Positions 1 through 7,633 of a stretch of 27,594 bases of DNA are shown piece by piece. Position numbers and translations under genes: made by a program. Every line of letters starts with the position of its first letter. Position 1 is the first letter of the stretch. The DNA is taken from NCBI GenBank assembly GCA_937975725.1, contig CALJUL010000097.1, forward strand, positions 1 to 27,594, read 5' to 3'. Origin of the DNA: an uncultured Pseudoxanthomonas sp. Its GTDB lineage: Bacteria; Pseudomonadota; Gammaproteobacteria; Xanthomonadales; Xanthomonadaceae. Under the pieces are notes generated by a model. The model saw nothing but the letters and a program-made list of their open reading frames with translations, was not told the DNA's origin and ran no database searches.

Positions 1-54
<54 letters not shown>

Positions 55-77
55 ATCCGCCCGTCACGGGCACGGAC

Positions 78-99
78 GAAGCCCCGCACGCGGGGCTTC
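78..99 (+). terminator. hairpin after tRNA-Gly
   Basis: A perfect 9-bp stem (GAAGCCCCG with CGGGGCTTC) closes a 4-base loop 23 bases after the tRNA-Gly CCA end. The tail (CGTCTTTCC) is only mildly T-rich. It is probably a terminator or processing hairpin between the two tRNA genes. Confidence 0.5.
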
Positions 100-173
100 C
101 GTCTTTCCGTGGCAGAGCGGGCGCGGCGCCCGCCGCTTTCCAACGCGGCGGGACTGAGGCAGGCTATCCACGG

Positions 174-260
174 GCCCGGATGGCGAAACTGGTAGACGCA
201 TCGGACTTAAAATCCGCCGGCCGCAAGGCCATGCCGGTTCGATTCCGGCTCCGGGCACCA
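174..260 (+). tRNA. tRNA-Leu (TAA)
   Basis: A complete 87-base class II tRNA gene. The acceptor strands GCCCGGA and TCCGGGC pair, the D-arm contains CTGGTAGAC, and the anticodon loop CTTAAAA holds TAA at 208-210. There is a long variable arm (CGGCCGCAAGGCCATG), a T-loop GTTCGATTC and an encoded CCA. The long variable arm together with TAA makes leucine secure. Confidence 0.95.
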
Positions 261-516
261 CAAGCCTTTGTCGCCCCTGGTTTTGAGGCGATTCGCGGGC
301 AGGATGGCATCGGATGTGCCTCCGCTGACGGAATGCCATCCGATACGGAGTCCGGCTCCGGGTACCCGGCTTCCTCGCCCCCATCGATTCCCGGGGCGCA
401 TCACGCGCCGTCCGGTATCGAGTGCGCAGCCGGGAACCGGAACGCCACCCGGGGCACTGCACCGGGTTTCCCGTTCCGGCACCGGCCCCGCCCCCTGCGG
501 CCCCGGTGCGTCTTGC
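261..516. other. intergenic stretch with one hairpin
   Basis: No gene is supported here. The one clear structure is a 9-bp inverted repeat (GGATGGCAT at 302-310 with ATGCCATCC at 333-341) enclosing 22 bases and lacking a following T-run. It could be processing structure for the tRNA-Leu transcript or simply an intergenic palindrome. Confidence 0.35.
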
Positions 517-660
517 TCAGCGCCGCTTGTTCTCTTCCTCGCGCACCTTGCGGCGCACGAAGATCGCCACCGCCAGGCCGATGCCGACCATGAGGATGCT
601 GCCGCCGATGGCCAGCCAGCCCACCGGTTCCATCAGGATTTCGCGCAGGATCGGATGCAT
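517..660 (-). CDS. small single-pass membrane protein, 47 aa
   Basis: A short gene of 47 codons. The start ATG (660) is preceded on the minus strand by GGGGAG with an 8-base spacer, a good ribosome binding site. Residues 1-12 are a short amphipathic start, residues 13-35 form one hydrophobic segment rich in Gly, Ile, Leu and Val, and the tail is strongly basic and acidic (RRKVREEENKRR), so the C-terminus is probably cytoplasmic by the positive-inside rule. The size and layout recall tiny DUF3149-like inner-membrane proteins, but I cannot confirm family membership. It stands alone, divergent from the glutamate-synthase-like gene. The function is unknown. Confidence 0.7.
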   Translation of the reverse strand: MHPILREILMEPVGWLAIGGSILMVGIGLAVAIFVRRKVREEENKRR

Positions 661-784
661 CGTCGTGTCTCCCCGTTGGATGTGGCCCCACTCTCGCGTG
701 CCGGCCCGGGCGCGGCATTGATCCGGATCAACCGGCGCGGGCGCCTTCGCCGGGCCTGCGACGTGCGGTCGCGGGGGCGTGGCT

Positions 785-814
785 TAGAATCGGACGCAGG
801 CCATCCCCAGGAGG
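785..814 (+). promoter_or_regulatory. possible -10 box and strong RBS for the glutamate-synthase-like gene
   Basis: TAGAAT at 785-790 resembles a -10 box; I see no convincing -35 partner. AGGAGG at 809-814 is a near-ideal Shine-Dalgarno sequence 10 bases before the ATG at 825 and supports that start. Confidence 0.4.
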
Positions 815-824
815 ACCCCAGACG

Positions 825-2447
825 ATGGAGCGCTATCTCGCCTACGCCGCGTGTGTGCTGTTGACGGTGCTGTCGCTGGCGCTGGCGACGGTCTGGCCGC
901 AATGGGGATGGGCCGCCGCGGCCTTCGGCCTGCTGGCGCTGCTGGGCACCTGGGACCTGCTGCAGACGCGCAGCACCCTGCGCCGCAACTATCCGGTGCT
1001 GGCGCATTTCCGCTACGGGCTGGAATCGGTGGGGCCGGAGATCCGCCAGTACTTCATCGAGGGCGACACCGCCGAGGTGCCGTTCTCGCGCCAGCAGCGC
1101 TCGCTGGTGTACCAGCGTGCCAAGGGCGTGATGGACGTGGTGCCGTTCGGCAGCCAGCAGGACGTGTACGACGCGCACTACGAATGGATCAACCATTCGC
1201 TGGCGCCCGCCAGCGTGGATTCGCACGACTTCCGCGTGGAGATCGGCGCCGGCACGGCGCAGCCGTATTCGGCCAGCGTGTTCAACATCTCGGCGATGAG
1301 CTTCGGTGCGCTGTCGGCCAGCGCGGTGCGCGCGCTGAACGAGGGCGCGCGCCGCGGCAACTTCTACCACGACACCGGCGAGGGCTCGATCTCGCCCTAC
1401 CACCGCGAGAAGGGCGGCGACCTGGTGTGGGAGATCGGCTCGGGCTACTTCGGCTGCCGCGACGAGCAGGGGCGGTTCAGCGAGGCGCGCTTCGTCGAGA
1501 ACGCATGCACGCCGCAGGTGAAGATGATCGAGGTGAAGCTGTCCCAGGGTGCCAAGCCCGGCCATGGCGGCGTGCTGCCGGCGGCCAAGGTCAGCGCCGA
1601 GATCGCCGCCACCCGCGGCGTGCCGATGGGCCACGACTGCGTGTCGCCGGCCCGGCATTCGGCGTTCTCCACGCCGGTCGGGCTGCTGCAGTTCGTCGCC
1701 CGCCTGCGCGAACTGTCCGGCGGCAAGCCGACCGGCTTCAAGCTGGCGATCGGGCATCCGTGGGAATGGTTCGGCATCGCCAAGGCCATGCACGAGACCG
1801 GCCTGCTGCCGGACTTCATCGTGGTGGACGGCGCGGAGGGCGGCACCGGCGCGGCGCCGGCCGAGTTCATCGACCACGTCGGCGTGCCGATGCACGAGGC
1901 GCTGCTGCTGGTCCACAACACCCTGGTCGGGCTGGGCCTGCGAGACCGCATCCGCGTCGGCGCGGCGGGCAAGATCATCAGCGCCTTCGACATGGCGCGC
2001 ACGCTGGCGCTGGGCGCGGACTGGTGCAACGCCGCGCGCGGCTTCATGTTCGCGCTGGGCTGCATCCAGTCGCAGAGCTGCCACAACGACCGCTGCCCGA
2101 CCGGTGTGGCCACCCAGGACCCCGGGCGCTGGAAGCACCTGGACGTGGCCGACAAGGCGGTGCGGGTGCAGCAGTTCCACGACAATACGCTCAAGGCGCT
2201 GCGCGACCTGCTGTGCGCGGCGGGGCTGGAGCATCCGCGGCAACTGGGGCCGGAGCACATCCTGCGCCGGGTGTCGCCGACCGAGGTGCGCTCGCTGGCG
2301 GCGCTGTACCGCTTCGTCGAGCCGGGCGAACTGCTCGACCGGGTACCGGCGCACGCGGTGTTCCGGGATTTCTGGGCCGACGCCCGCAGCGACAGCTTCG
2401 CGCCGCCTCCGCGGGTGGCCGCGCTCCGCGACAGCAAGCTGCGCTGA
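825..2447 (+). CDS. FMN-binding glutamate synthase family protein
   Basis: 540 residues. Residues about 4-45 hold two hydrophobic segments, so the protein is probably membrane-anchored at its N-terminus. The remainder matches the FMN/TIM-barrel synthase domain of glutamate synthase large subunits: a glycine-rich VDGAEGGTGAAP stretch at about 334-345, and cysteines 413, 419 and 424 in the C-x5-C-x4-C arrangement ending CPTGVATQ that binds a 3Fe-4S cluster in GltB. The glutamine amidotransferase and GXGXG domains of full GltB (about 1500 residues) are absent, so it is the stand-alone FMN-domain type found in many proteobacteria. Such proteins may not be true glutamate synthases and their substrate is not established. 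The start is fixed by AGGAGG. The gene stands alone between a small membrane-protein gene and tRNA-Val. Confidence 0.88.
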   Translation: MERYLAYAACVLLTVLSLALATVWPQWGWAAAAFGLLALLGTWDLLQTRSTLRRNYPVLAHFRYGLESVGPEIRQYFIEGDTAEVPFSRQQRSLVYQRAKGVMDVVPFGSQQDVYDAHYEWINHSLAPASVDSHDFRVEIGAGTAQPYSASVFNISAMSFGALSASAVRALNEGARRGNFYHDTGEGSISPYHREKGGDLVWEIGSGYFGCRDEQGRFSEARFVENACTPQVKMIEVKLSQGAKPGHGGVLPAAKVSAEIAATRGVPMGHDCVSPARHSAFSTPVGLLQFVARLRELSGGKPTGFKLAIGHPWEWFGIAKAMHETGLLPDFIVVDGAEGGTGAAPAEFIDHVGVPMHEALLLVHNTLVGLGLRDRIRVGAAGKIISAFDMARTLALGADWCNAARGFMFALGCIQSQSCHNDRCPTGVATQDPGRWKHLDVADKAVRVQQFHDNTLKALRDLLCAAGLEHPRQLGPEHILRRVSPTEVRSLAALYRFVEPGELLDRVPAHAVFRDFWADARSDSFAPPPRVAALRDSKLR

Positions 2448-2476
2448 CCGGCGGAGCGGGCGCCGGCCCGCATGCG

Positions 2477-2506
2477 TTGACCGCATCCCCGGTCCGCGCT
2501 TATCAT
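2477..2506 (+). promoter_or_regulatory. sigma-70 promoter of tRNA-Val
   Basis: TTGACC at 2477-2482 and TATCAT at 2501-2506 are separated by 18 bases and lie 18 bases before the mature tRNA 5' end. This is a well-formed housekeeping promoter. It lies on the chromosomal side of the insertion, so it still drives the restored tRNA. Confidence 0.75.
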
Positions 2507-2524
2507 GCGCGCCCCGAAACATTC

Positions 2525-2599
2525 GGGCGGTTAGCTCAGCGGTAGAGCACTGCTTTCACACGGCAGGGGTCACAAGTTCGAACCTTGTACCGCCCACCA
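2525..2599 (+). tRNA. tRNA-Val (CAC), insertion site of the mobile element
   Basis: A complete 75-base tRNA gene. The acceptor strands GGGCGGT and ACCGCCC pair, the D-arm has TAGCTCAGCGGTAGAGC, and the anticodon stem CTGCT/GGCAG closes loop TTCACAC with anticodon CAC (2557-2559). The T-arm is CAAGTTCGAACCTTG and CCA is encoded. The 3' 45 bases are duplicated at 13089-13133, so the element used this gene as attB. Integration kept the tRNA intact at the left junction. Confidence 0.96.
2555..2599 (+). repeat. attL core (45-bp direct repeat)
   Basis: Identical to 13089-13133. It covers the anticodon loop, T-arm, acceptor 3' strand and CCA of tRNA-Val. Identity ends at base 2600 on the right. To the left, one mismatch (T2554 versus A13088) is followed by three more matching bases. 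Confidence 0.93.
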
Positions 2600-2613
2600 T
2601 AAAATCAAGAACT

Positions 2614-2644
2614 TAGAGAAGCCGGCCTAGCGCCGGCTTCTCTA
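2614..2644 (+). terminator. element-borne terminator for tRNA-Val
   Basis: A perfect 13-bp stem (arms 2614-2626 and 2632-2644, core GAAGCCGGC/GCCGGCTTC) with a 5-base loop, 14 bases after the tRNA CCA. The tail is short in T. It sits on the element side of the junction, where it can replace the chromosomal terminator (13142-13168) that integration moved 10.5 kb away. Confidence 0.65.
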
Positions 2645-2645
2645 T

Positions 2646-2666
2646 TGTGGTGCATATGTGGTGCAT
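2646..2666 (+). repeat. paired 10-mers, putative integrase arm-type sites (left)
   Basis: Two direct copies of TGTGGTGCAT at 2646-2655 and 2657-2666, starting 11 bp apart, that is one helical turn. The same motif occurs twice in the same orientation at the other end (12972-12992). Placement outside the core at both ends, in pairs, fits binding sites for the N-terminal domain of a tyrosine integrase. Confidence 0.6.
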
Positions 2667-2687
2667 TTAACGATGCCCTGCGGCTCC

Positions 2688-2963
2688 TTAGCCCCGCCGC
2701 CTTGTCTTAGAACCGGCTCCCGGACTACGCAAGGCGAGGAACTCTTGCAGGAGTGACGCGGGGTCAAGACCCAGTGCTTCGGCGAACTCGACGAACTCAA
2801 CCATATCGAGTCGCCTCTCCCCTCGTTCGCATTTCGAAACGAAGGTTTGGGTGTTCCCCAGCCGGGCCGCCAAGTCAACCTGCGAGACACCCGACCGCTC
2901 TCTGGCCGACCTAAGGACGGTCAGCAGTAGCCGGTAGTCGGTGTTGTGGGTCGAAAGCGCCAT
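2688..2963 (-). CDS. XRE-family HTH transcriptional regulator, 91 aa
   Basis: A single helix-turn-helix domain of the Cro/C1 (XRE) type fills residues about 11-70: the LRSARERSGVSQVDLAARLG segment holds the first helices and NTQTFVSKCERGERRLDMVE carries the recognition helix. The tail is short and basic. No sensor or peptidase domain is attached. The ATG at 2963 faces the exported-protein gene across a 97-bp divergent spacer with two palindromes, so it most likely represses itself and perhaps the plus-strand cargo genes. There is no clear Shine-Dalgarno sequence, and the first operator lies only 5 bases from the start codon. The DNA-binding role is well supported; the target promoters are inferred. 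Confidence 0.85.
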   Translation of the reverse strand: MALSTHNTDYRLLLTVLRSARERSGVSQVDLAARLGNTQTFVSKCERGERRLDMVEFVEFAEALGLDPASLLQEFLALRSPGAGSKTRRRG

Positions 2964-2968
2964 CGTGT

Positions 2969-2986
2969 CGTGACCAAGGGGTCACG
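2969..2986. promoter_or_regulatory. palindromic operator 1
   Basis: The 18-bp perfect palindrome CGTGACC-AAGG-GGTCACG lies 5 bases upstream of the XRE start codon, a position suited to autorepression. Its sequence differs from the second palindrome 22 bases further on, so the two may bind different proteins. Confidence 0.5.
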
Positions 2987-3007
2987 GCACGCTAAAGTCC
3001 GTAGCGG

Positions 3008-3028
3008 AATAGTCCAAAATGGACTATT
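3008..3028. promoter_or_regulatory. palindromic operator 2 with promoter for the exported-protein gene
   Basis: Two perfect 8-bp arms (AATAGTCC and GGACTATT) flank AAAAT. A possible -10 box TATACC starts at 3040, and GGAGGG at 3050-3055 is the ribosome binding site for the ATG at 3061. A repressor bound here would cover the -35 region. Confidence 0.5.
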
Positions 3029-3060
3029 TAGAGCGAACCTATACCTAATGGAGGGTCTCA

Positions 3061-3570
3061 ATGCGAACCTTGACACTAGTCCTGATCGTGCTGTGTGCGC
3101 TTAGCGCACAGGTGCAGGCGAAGACCAAAGTGCACGAAGAAGTCAGCGGCTTCGATGGCACACGCTCACTGTACGTCGCGCCCCATGTCACGGGCATGGT
3201 CAAGCTGGAAAGCGTGCAGCTATCGGGGCGCTGGAACAGCGCCACACCCGATGTAATAGCAATCGGAGTTACCTTGGCTCGCGCGAATGTTCCAGAGACT
3301 GTTAGCTTCAATGCGGATGGCGAAATAATCGAGCTGTCTGCCCCGCTGAGCTATCCGAATGTTCAATCCTCCCCCTTCCACGGGGTTGAGGTCGGGCGGA
3401 GCTTTGTTGCGACGCGGGAACAGATGACGAAGATCGTTAGCGCCAAGCGTTTGTGGGTCCGGGTGACGACTCCGCAACGAGTCTACGACTGCCCTGTCCG
3501 GGACGGGAAAGAGCACCCCGCATACAAAGCACTCAAGATGTTGGCGGACGAGATCAACGTACAAAACTGA
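3061..3570 (+). CDS. exported protein of unknown function, 169 aa
   Basis: Residues 1-20 form a classic Sec signal peptide: basic MR, then a hydrophobic core LTLVLIVLCALSA, then a likely cleavage after VQA (residue 20). The mature part of about 149 residues has one cysteine, no membrane segment, and alternating hydrophobic stretches that suggest a beta-rich periplasmic protein. I do not recognise a family. The start is supported by GGAGGG 5 bases upstream. It is the first gene of the plus-strand cargo, 84 bases before the STAND-nuclease gene, and its promoter region contains two operators shared with the divergent XRE gene. A surface or superinfection-exclusion role, or a link to the defence gene, is only a guess from position. 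Confidence 0.7.
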   Translation: MRTLTLVLIVLCALSAQVQAKTKVHEEVSGFDGTRSLYVAPHVTGMVKLESVQLSGRWNSATPDVIAIGVTLARANVPETVSFNADGEIIELSAPLSYPNVQSSPFHGVEVGRSFVATREQMTKIVSAKRLWVRVTTPQRVYDCPVRDGKEHPAYKALKMLADEINVQN

Positions 3571-3654
3571 GGGCCAGTGGAACCACTAGGCAGCCCACTC
3601 AGCAGTCCGCTAACTTATACGCACAGATGAGGACTGACAGCGCCGGGGGGCTTC

Positions 3655-6600
3655 ATGGCAACGATATGGCAAACCAATCCAAGTGCATTAGGACGTTTAG
3701 ATCAAAACACTAGCATTGATCTAATGGAGCGGCTTCTCTATTGCGAAGCAAAGCAGTCAAAAATATCAATCTCCGAGGTTGTAATAAGCCGCACCACAAA
3801 TACTCCGGATGGTGGTATAGACGCAAAAGTTACACGCTCGAATTCTCACTCACTGGCAAGCCTGATCGATGAAACAACTCACTTTCAGATCAAGAGCGGA
3901 ACTGCTTTCAAACCTTGGCAAGAAGCAAGTATCCGGAAAGAACTCTTCGGAAGTGGGAAGGCATCCAAAAACTCCCTAGGAGACGCAGTTCGTCACTGCC
4001 TAGATCGAAATGAAGTTTACTGCGTAGTGACCTTCGGGCATGACCTGACACCTGATCAGCACAGCAAGTCAATCAAGAACCTAGAAAATCTATTTGGCCA
4101 GTGCGGCTATGACACACCGAAGATCAAAGTCCTTGGCCAAGGTCAACTTTGCGGCTTCGTTAACACTCACCCGGCATTGCCAATCTCCATGCTGGGCAGG
4201 ACCACATCAAGAATTCGTTCGCTAAGAACTTGGAAGAAGGACTCTCAAATGAGTCCAGAACTGATGTTGGCTGATGAACAGAAAAAATTCATCGAAAAAA
4301 TTCGCAGTCATGTGCGCAGTGATGATTCGCAATACATACGCCTTGTGGGCGAGCCAGGAATTGGGAAAACAAGGTTGGTGCTAGAAGCACTCGACACTGA
4401 TGACCTTAGAAATTCCGTCATCTATTTCGAAAGCAGCAGTGAGTTTCAATCGAGCGACCTCTTCTCCGCAATCATTTCTTCCCCAGAAGACTATGAAGCG
4501 ATCATCGTTATAGATGACTGCGATGAACGAGACAGAATCGACATCTGGAAATCCATCAAGGGGCTTGAATCATACAAGCTCATAACAATGGATCACGGAA
4601 CAGATGCCCATGATGGACATCAAATTCGCTCACTTAAATGCCCTCCTCTGCCGGAGGATCAAATAAAAGAAATACTGGCAGCTTATGTTGGTGACCACTC
4701 ATCACTTCATAGATGGGCGGAGTGGTGCAGCGGATCGCCAAGGGTTGCACACGCCGTTGGTGACAACCTGAAAAGCAACCCAGATGATGTGCTGAAAACA
4801 CCAGACGAAGTTGACATCTGGGGCAGATTCATCGATGGATACAACAGAAACTCGAACGACGATGGACGTCTACTGCTTCGCCATATCGCGTTGTTCCACA
4901 AGTTTGGTTTCGAAGAGCCTTACTCGCACGAGGCAAAGTTCATATCATCACTTGTTCAAGAAGCTGAGCCGACTATTACTTGGGCAAAGTTTCAGAATCA
5001 CATCCAGCACTATCGAAAGAGACGAATCATACAAGGCGACAAGACACTATTCTTGGTACCTAAAGCCTTACAAATTTATCTTTGGAAAGACTTCTGGGCC
5101 AGTCATGGGCGAGGTATCGACCTTGGCGACCTGATCTCAAGAATTCCAAAGTCAATGCAAGGATGGTTCACAAGGAACCTCAACCTCGCCCACATATCTC
5201 CAGTCGCTACAGCAGTTGCGACGAATTACTTGGAGAACATAGTTAGGGAGGGAAAAACCACCGACTTTGTAACTTCGAAGTTTGGTGCAGAACTACTTAG
5301 GAACTTATCGGAGGCAGTCCCCCAAGCGACATTGCACGTCCTTGAGGAGTTCATCTCTGATAAGCCGGACGATTGGCTTTCGGAATGGTCCGATACGCAA
5401 CAAAATGTCGTTTGGGCTTTAGAAAAGCTAGCAGTCTGGAACGAAACGTTTTCAAGGACGTTTAGAGTCCTTGTCCGTTTGGCGACCACGACAACCGCCA
5501 AGAATTCCAATAACGCGAGAGGCGTCGTAAAAGACCTTTTCCTTCTTGGCGAGGGATGGGCGCCAACGCAGGTAAGCGCGCAGGAGCGAGTCCCTTTCAT
5601 ATCCGAGCTACTCGCTTCCAGCAACCCAAAAGAATGGGAGCTTGGCCTCGAACTTGGCATCAACTGGCTTCGTCTGCATGGAGGAATGCGAATTGTTGGC
5701 GCCGAACATCAAGGCGCGAGGCCAGATATCAGATTTTGGAGGCCCAAGACATACGGTGAGATTTTCTCGCTCATGACAGATGTCTGGCGAATACTCATTG
5801 CCTCATTCAACGATTCAGCGAGGAACGAAAAAGGACTTATTCTTGAGAAGCTCATGGAGGTCGCCCCTTCCATATTGCAAATCCCTTCCATGTCCTCGGA
5901 GATCATGGACGGAATTACAATGATGTGCAGTGATCGCCTTGTCGATCGCGAGAAGGCAGTAAGAGCAACCATTGGACTAATGCGCCATCCGAGCGAGAAG
6001 AAATCTACGTCAATAAAGAGGGTAATTTCCAATCTTGATAAGATTGTCACGGGAACGACATGGCAAAGCAGATACGAAAGATGGTGCTCTTACTCAAGCT
6101 GGGATGAAGACTACATTTTCCGTCGCGACAAGGCGGAGAAGGACAGAACTCCAGAGAAACGGCTGACAGTTCTAGCCAAGGAACTTCTTTCAGCGCAAGG
6201 AAGCATGGGAAGAAGGATCGGATTCGCCACAAGAACCTTATCGCACAGGTCGTTCCATTTTGGCCGAATTCTAGGCAAGCTCGATAAGAAAAGGCTAGTT
6301 GTTAGCAAGCTTCTTACGGCACTAAGAAGCAACCCCGCAGGGGATGTCAACATCGCTCGTGGATACTTGTATCAGCTTCGAGAATCATCGCCCGCGAGAT
6401 ACGAAAAGGAACTCGTTCCGCTCATAAAGCGAAAGAATCCATCTCCTTATCTTGGCGCGCTAATTTCTGGACTCCCCTTGTCTGACGACGGAGCAATAGC
6501 AGCTATTGAGCGGTTCTCTGAGTCTCATTTTAGTGCTTCCCAGCTTGTTGGATTCCGAGACTTTTCGCTCAACTCCAATGTCGTCATTTCATCTATCTTG

Positions 6601-7395
6601 AGATCGCTTATTGATCGAGGCGATCAGCCCTCTATGCGCGAAGCTCTATCATTCGTCGACCATCTCATAGATAAATCACCTGAAAAGATTGAAGACTGGA
6701 GCTTGGTAAGCGAACTTCTTTGGTCTAAGTCCTCGTTAGTCGACAGAGAAGACAATATGACATCGTTCCATTGGTCGAGAGTGGCTAACGCTCTCATAGA
6801 GCATGATGACACTATGTCGTTAGAGCTACTTGATAGAATAATTGAAGTTGATGACGCTCTCTCTCCTTACAGGGGAGCGGAGTCGCCTGCAGGGATAGCT
6901 GAAAAGATAGTTGTTAAGCATCCAAAAGAGGCATGGCCCATCCTTGCCTCCGCTCTTGAGAAAAGCAGCACCGCATTCTCGGATGTGTTCTCATGGATGA
7001 CGGATCGTGAACACAATCACCGCGCAAGAGAAATTCTTCTAGCTCTCGACTTCGACGAAATCTTGAAGTGGGCTAGTGCGAGTAAAGAGCGACTGAGTAT
7101 TCTTGCTCACATCCTTCCCAAGACTCTTGACGAAAGCCCCGCCGGCAGGCTTACACAACGCGCTCTAGATCGATTTGGAGACCAGTCGACTTTCTCCAAT
7201 GGCTTGTATGCAAGATTTTGGTCAGGATCGTTCAGCGGCCCGAGAAGTGCTCACCATGAACGTCAACGTGAACAGGCTAGAGAGTGGTTAGCTATGACGA
7301 CGTCAACCAAGGTCAAAGCCTTTTTGATGGACTTCATCAATTACTTGAACAGCGATATCGAACGCGCCCGCAGTGAGGAAGAGCGAGAGTATTGA
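3655..7395 (+). CDS. PD-(D/E)XK nuclease / STAND NTPase fusion, candidate anti-phage protein
   Basis: 1246 residues. The N-terminal domain (about 1-175) has Mrr-like PD-(D/E)XK nuclease hallmarks: GGID at 53-56 with Asp56, then QIK at 78-80 with Gln78 and Lys80, and an upstream helix containing Glu25. A linker leads to a P-loop NTPase at about 205-370 with Walker A GEPGIGKT at 232-239, Walker B IIVIDD ending at Asp287-Asp288, and a GSP motif at 360-362 like the GxP loop of STAND ATPases. Residues about 400-1246 are largely helical with no named repeat I can identify, and are the likely sensor. This order (nuclease, STAND, long C-terminus) is that of Avs-type defence proteins, which oligomerise on sensing a phage protein and cut DNA. 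It is shorter than typical Avs proteins and may be another subfamily. The G-run at 3645-3650 is a plausible RBS. Base composition is clearly A+T-richer than its surroundings, which suggests separate acquisition. Domain calls are firm; the defence role is inferred. Confidence 0.82.
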   Translation: MATIWQTNPSALGRLDQNTSIDLMERLLYCEAKQSKISISEVVISRTTNTPDGGIDAKVTRSNSHSLASLIDETTHFQIKSGTAFKPWQEASIRKELFGSGKASKNSLGDAVRHCLDRNEVYCVVTFGHDLTPDQHSKSIKNLENLFGQCGYDTPKIKVLGQGQLCGFVNTHPALPISMLGRTTSRIRSLRTWKKDSQMSPELMLADEQKKFIEKIRSHVRSDDSQYIRLVGEPGIGKTRLVLEALDTDDLRNSVIYFESSSEFQSSDLFSAIISSPEDYEAIIVIDDCDERDRIDIWKSIKGLESYKLITMDHGTDAHDGHQIRSLKCPPLPEDQIKEILAAYVGDHSSLHRWAEWCSGSPRVAHAVGDNLKSNPDDVLKTPDEVDIWGRFIDGYNRNSNDDGRLLLRHIALFHKFGFEEPYSHEAKFISSLVQEAEPTITWAKFQNHIQHYRKRRIIQGDKTLFLVPKALQIYLWKDFWASHGRGIDLGDLISRIPKSMQGWFTRNLNLAHISPVATAVATNYLENIVREGKTTDFVTSKFGAELLRNLSEAVPQATLHVLEEFISDKPDDWLSEWSDTQQNVVWALEKLAVWNETFSRTFRVLVRLATTTTAKNSNNARGVVKDLFLLGEGWAPTQVSAQERVPFISELLASSNPKEWELGLELGINWLRLHGGMRIVGAEHQGARPDIRFWRPKTYGEIFSLMTDVWRILIASFNDSARNEKGLILEKLMEVAPSILQIPSMSSEIMDGITMMCSDRLVDREKAVRATIGLMRHPSEKKSTSIKRVISNLDKIVTGTTWQSRYERWCSYSSWDEDYIFRRDKAEKDRTPEKRLTVLAKELLSAQGSMGRRIGFATRTLSHRSFHFGRILGKLDKKRLVVSKLLTALRSNPAGDVNIARGYLYQLRESSPARYEKELVPLIKRKNPSPYLGALISGLPLSDDGAIAAIERFSESHFSASQLVGFRDFSLNSNVVISSILRSLIDRGDQPSMREALSFVDHLIDKSPEKIEDWSLVSELLWSKSSLVDREDNMTSFHWSRVANALIEHDDTMSLELLDRIIEVDDALSPYRGAESPAGIAEKIVVKHPKEAWPILASALEKSSTAFSDVFSWMTDREHNHRAREILLALDFDEILKWASASKERLSILAHILPKTLDESPAGRLTQRALDRFGDQSTFSNGLYARFWSGSFSGPRSAHHERQREQAREWLAMTTSTKVKAFLMDFINYLNSDIERARSEEEREY

Positions 7396-7633
7396 AGCGG
7401 TCCACTCGCGCGCGCGCGCGTTGGCCTGTGGCTAGGGGCCGCCTAGCGCATAGGAAAATTGTGCGGAACCGCGCTCAGCGCGACCCCCGGTGCCCTCTCT
7501 CCGGCGAGAGGGACCCATTCTCGATCAAGTGTCATCGTTAAACAGCGACGCGCCGTAACGCTCTACAAGCCGTGTTTAGGTGCGAGACGTGGGGTAGCCG
7601 CAGCAGCCCCACGCTCGCCCCGTGTAGGCGTGC
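7396..7633. other. intergenic stretch with hairpins between convergent genes
   Basis: The space between the STAND-nuclease stop and the stop of the coiled-coil gene. It holds an alternating (CG)7 run at 7407-7420 and three inverted repeats: GCTAGG/CCTAGC (7431-7447), a short CGCGC/GCGCG hairpin near 7470, and a 7-bp stem CCCTCTC/GAGAGGG (7493-7512). None has a T-run, so factor-independent termination is not evident. No gene is supported. Confidence 0.4.

Noticed and set aside
2551..2566. Reading the tRNA-Val anticodon as TCA (selenocysteine-like)
   Set aside because: That register breaks the anticodon stem. Only loop TTCACAC gives five pairs and T33, hence CAC.
2688..3570. Toxin-antitoxin pair made of the XRE gene and its neighbour
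   Set aside because: The genes are divergent rather than in an operon and the neighbour has a Sec signal peptide, unlike type II toxins.
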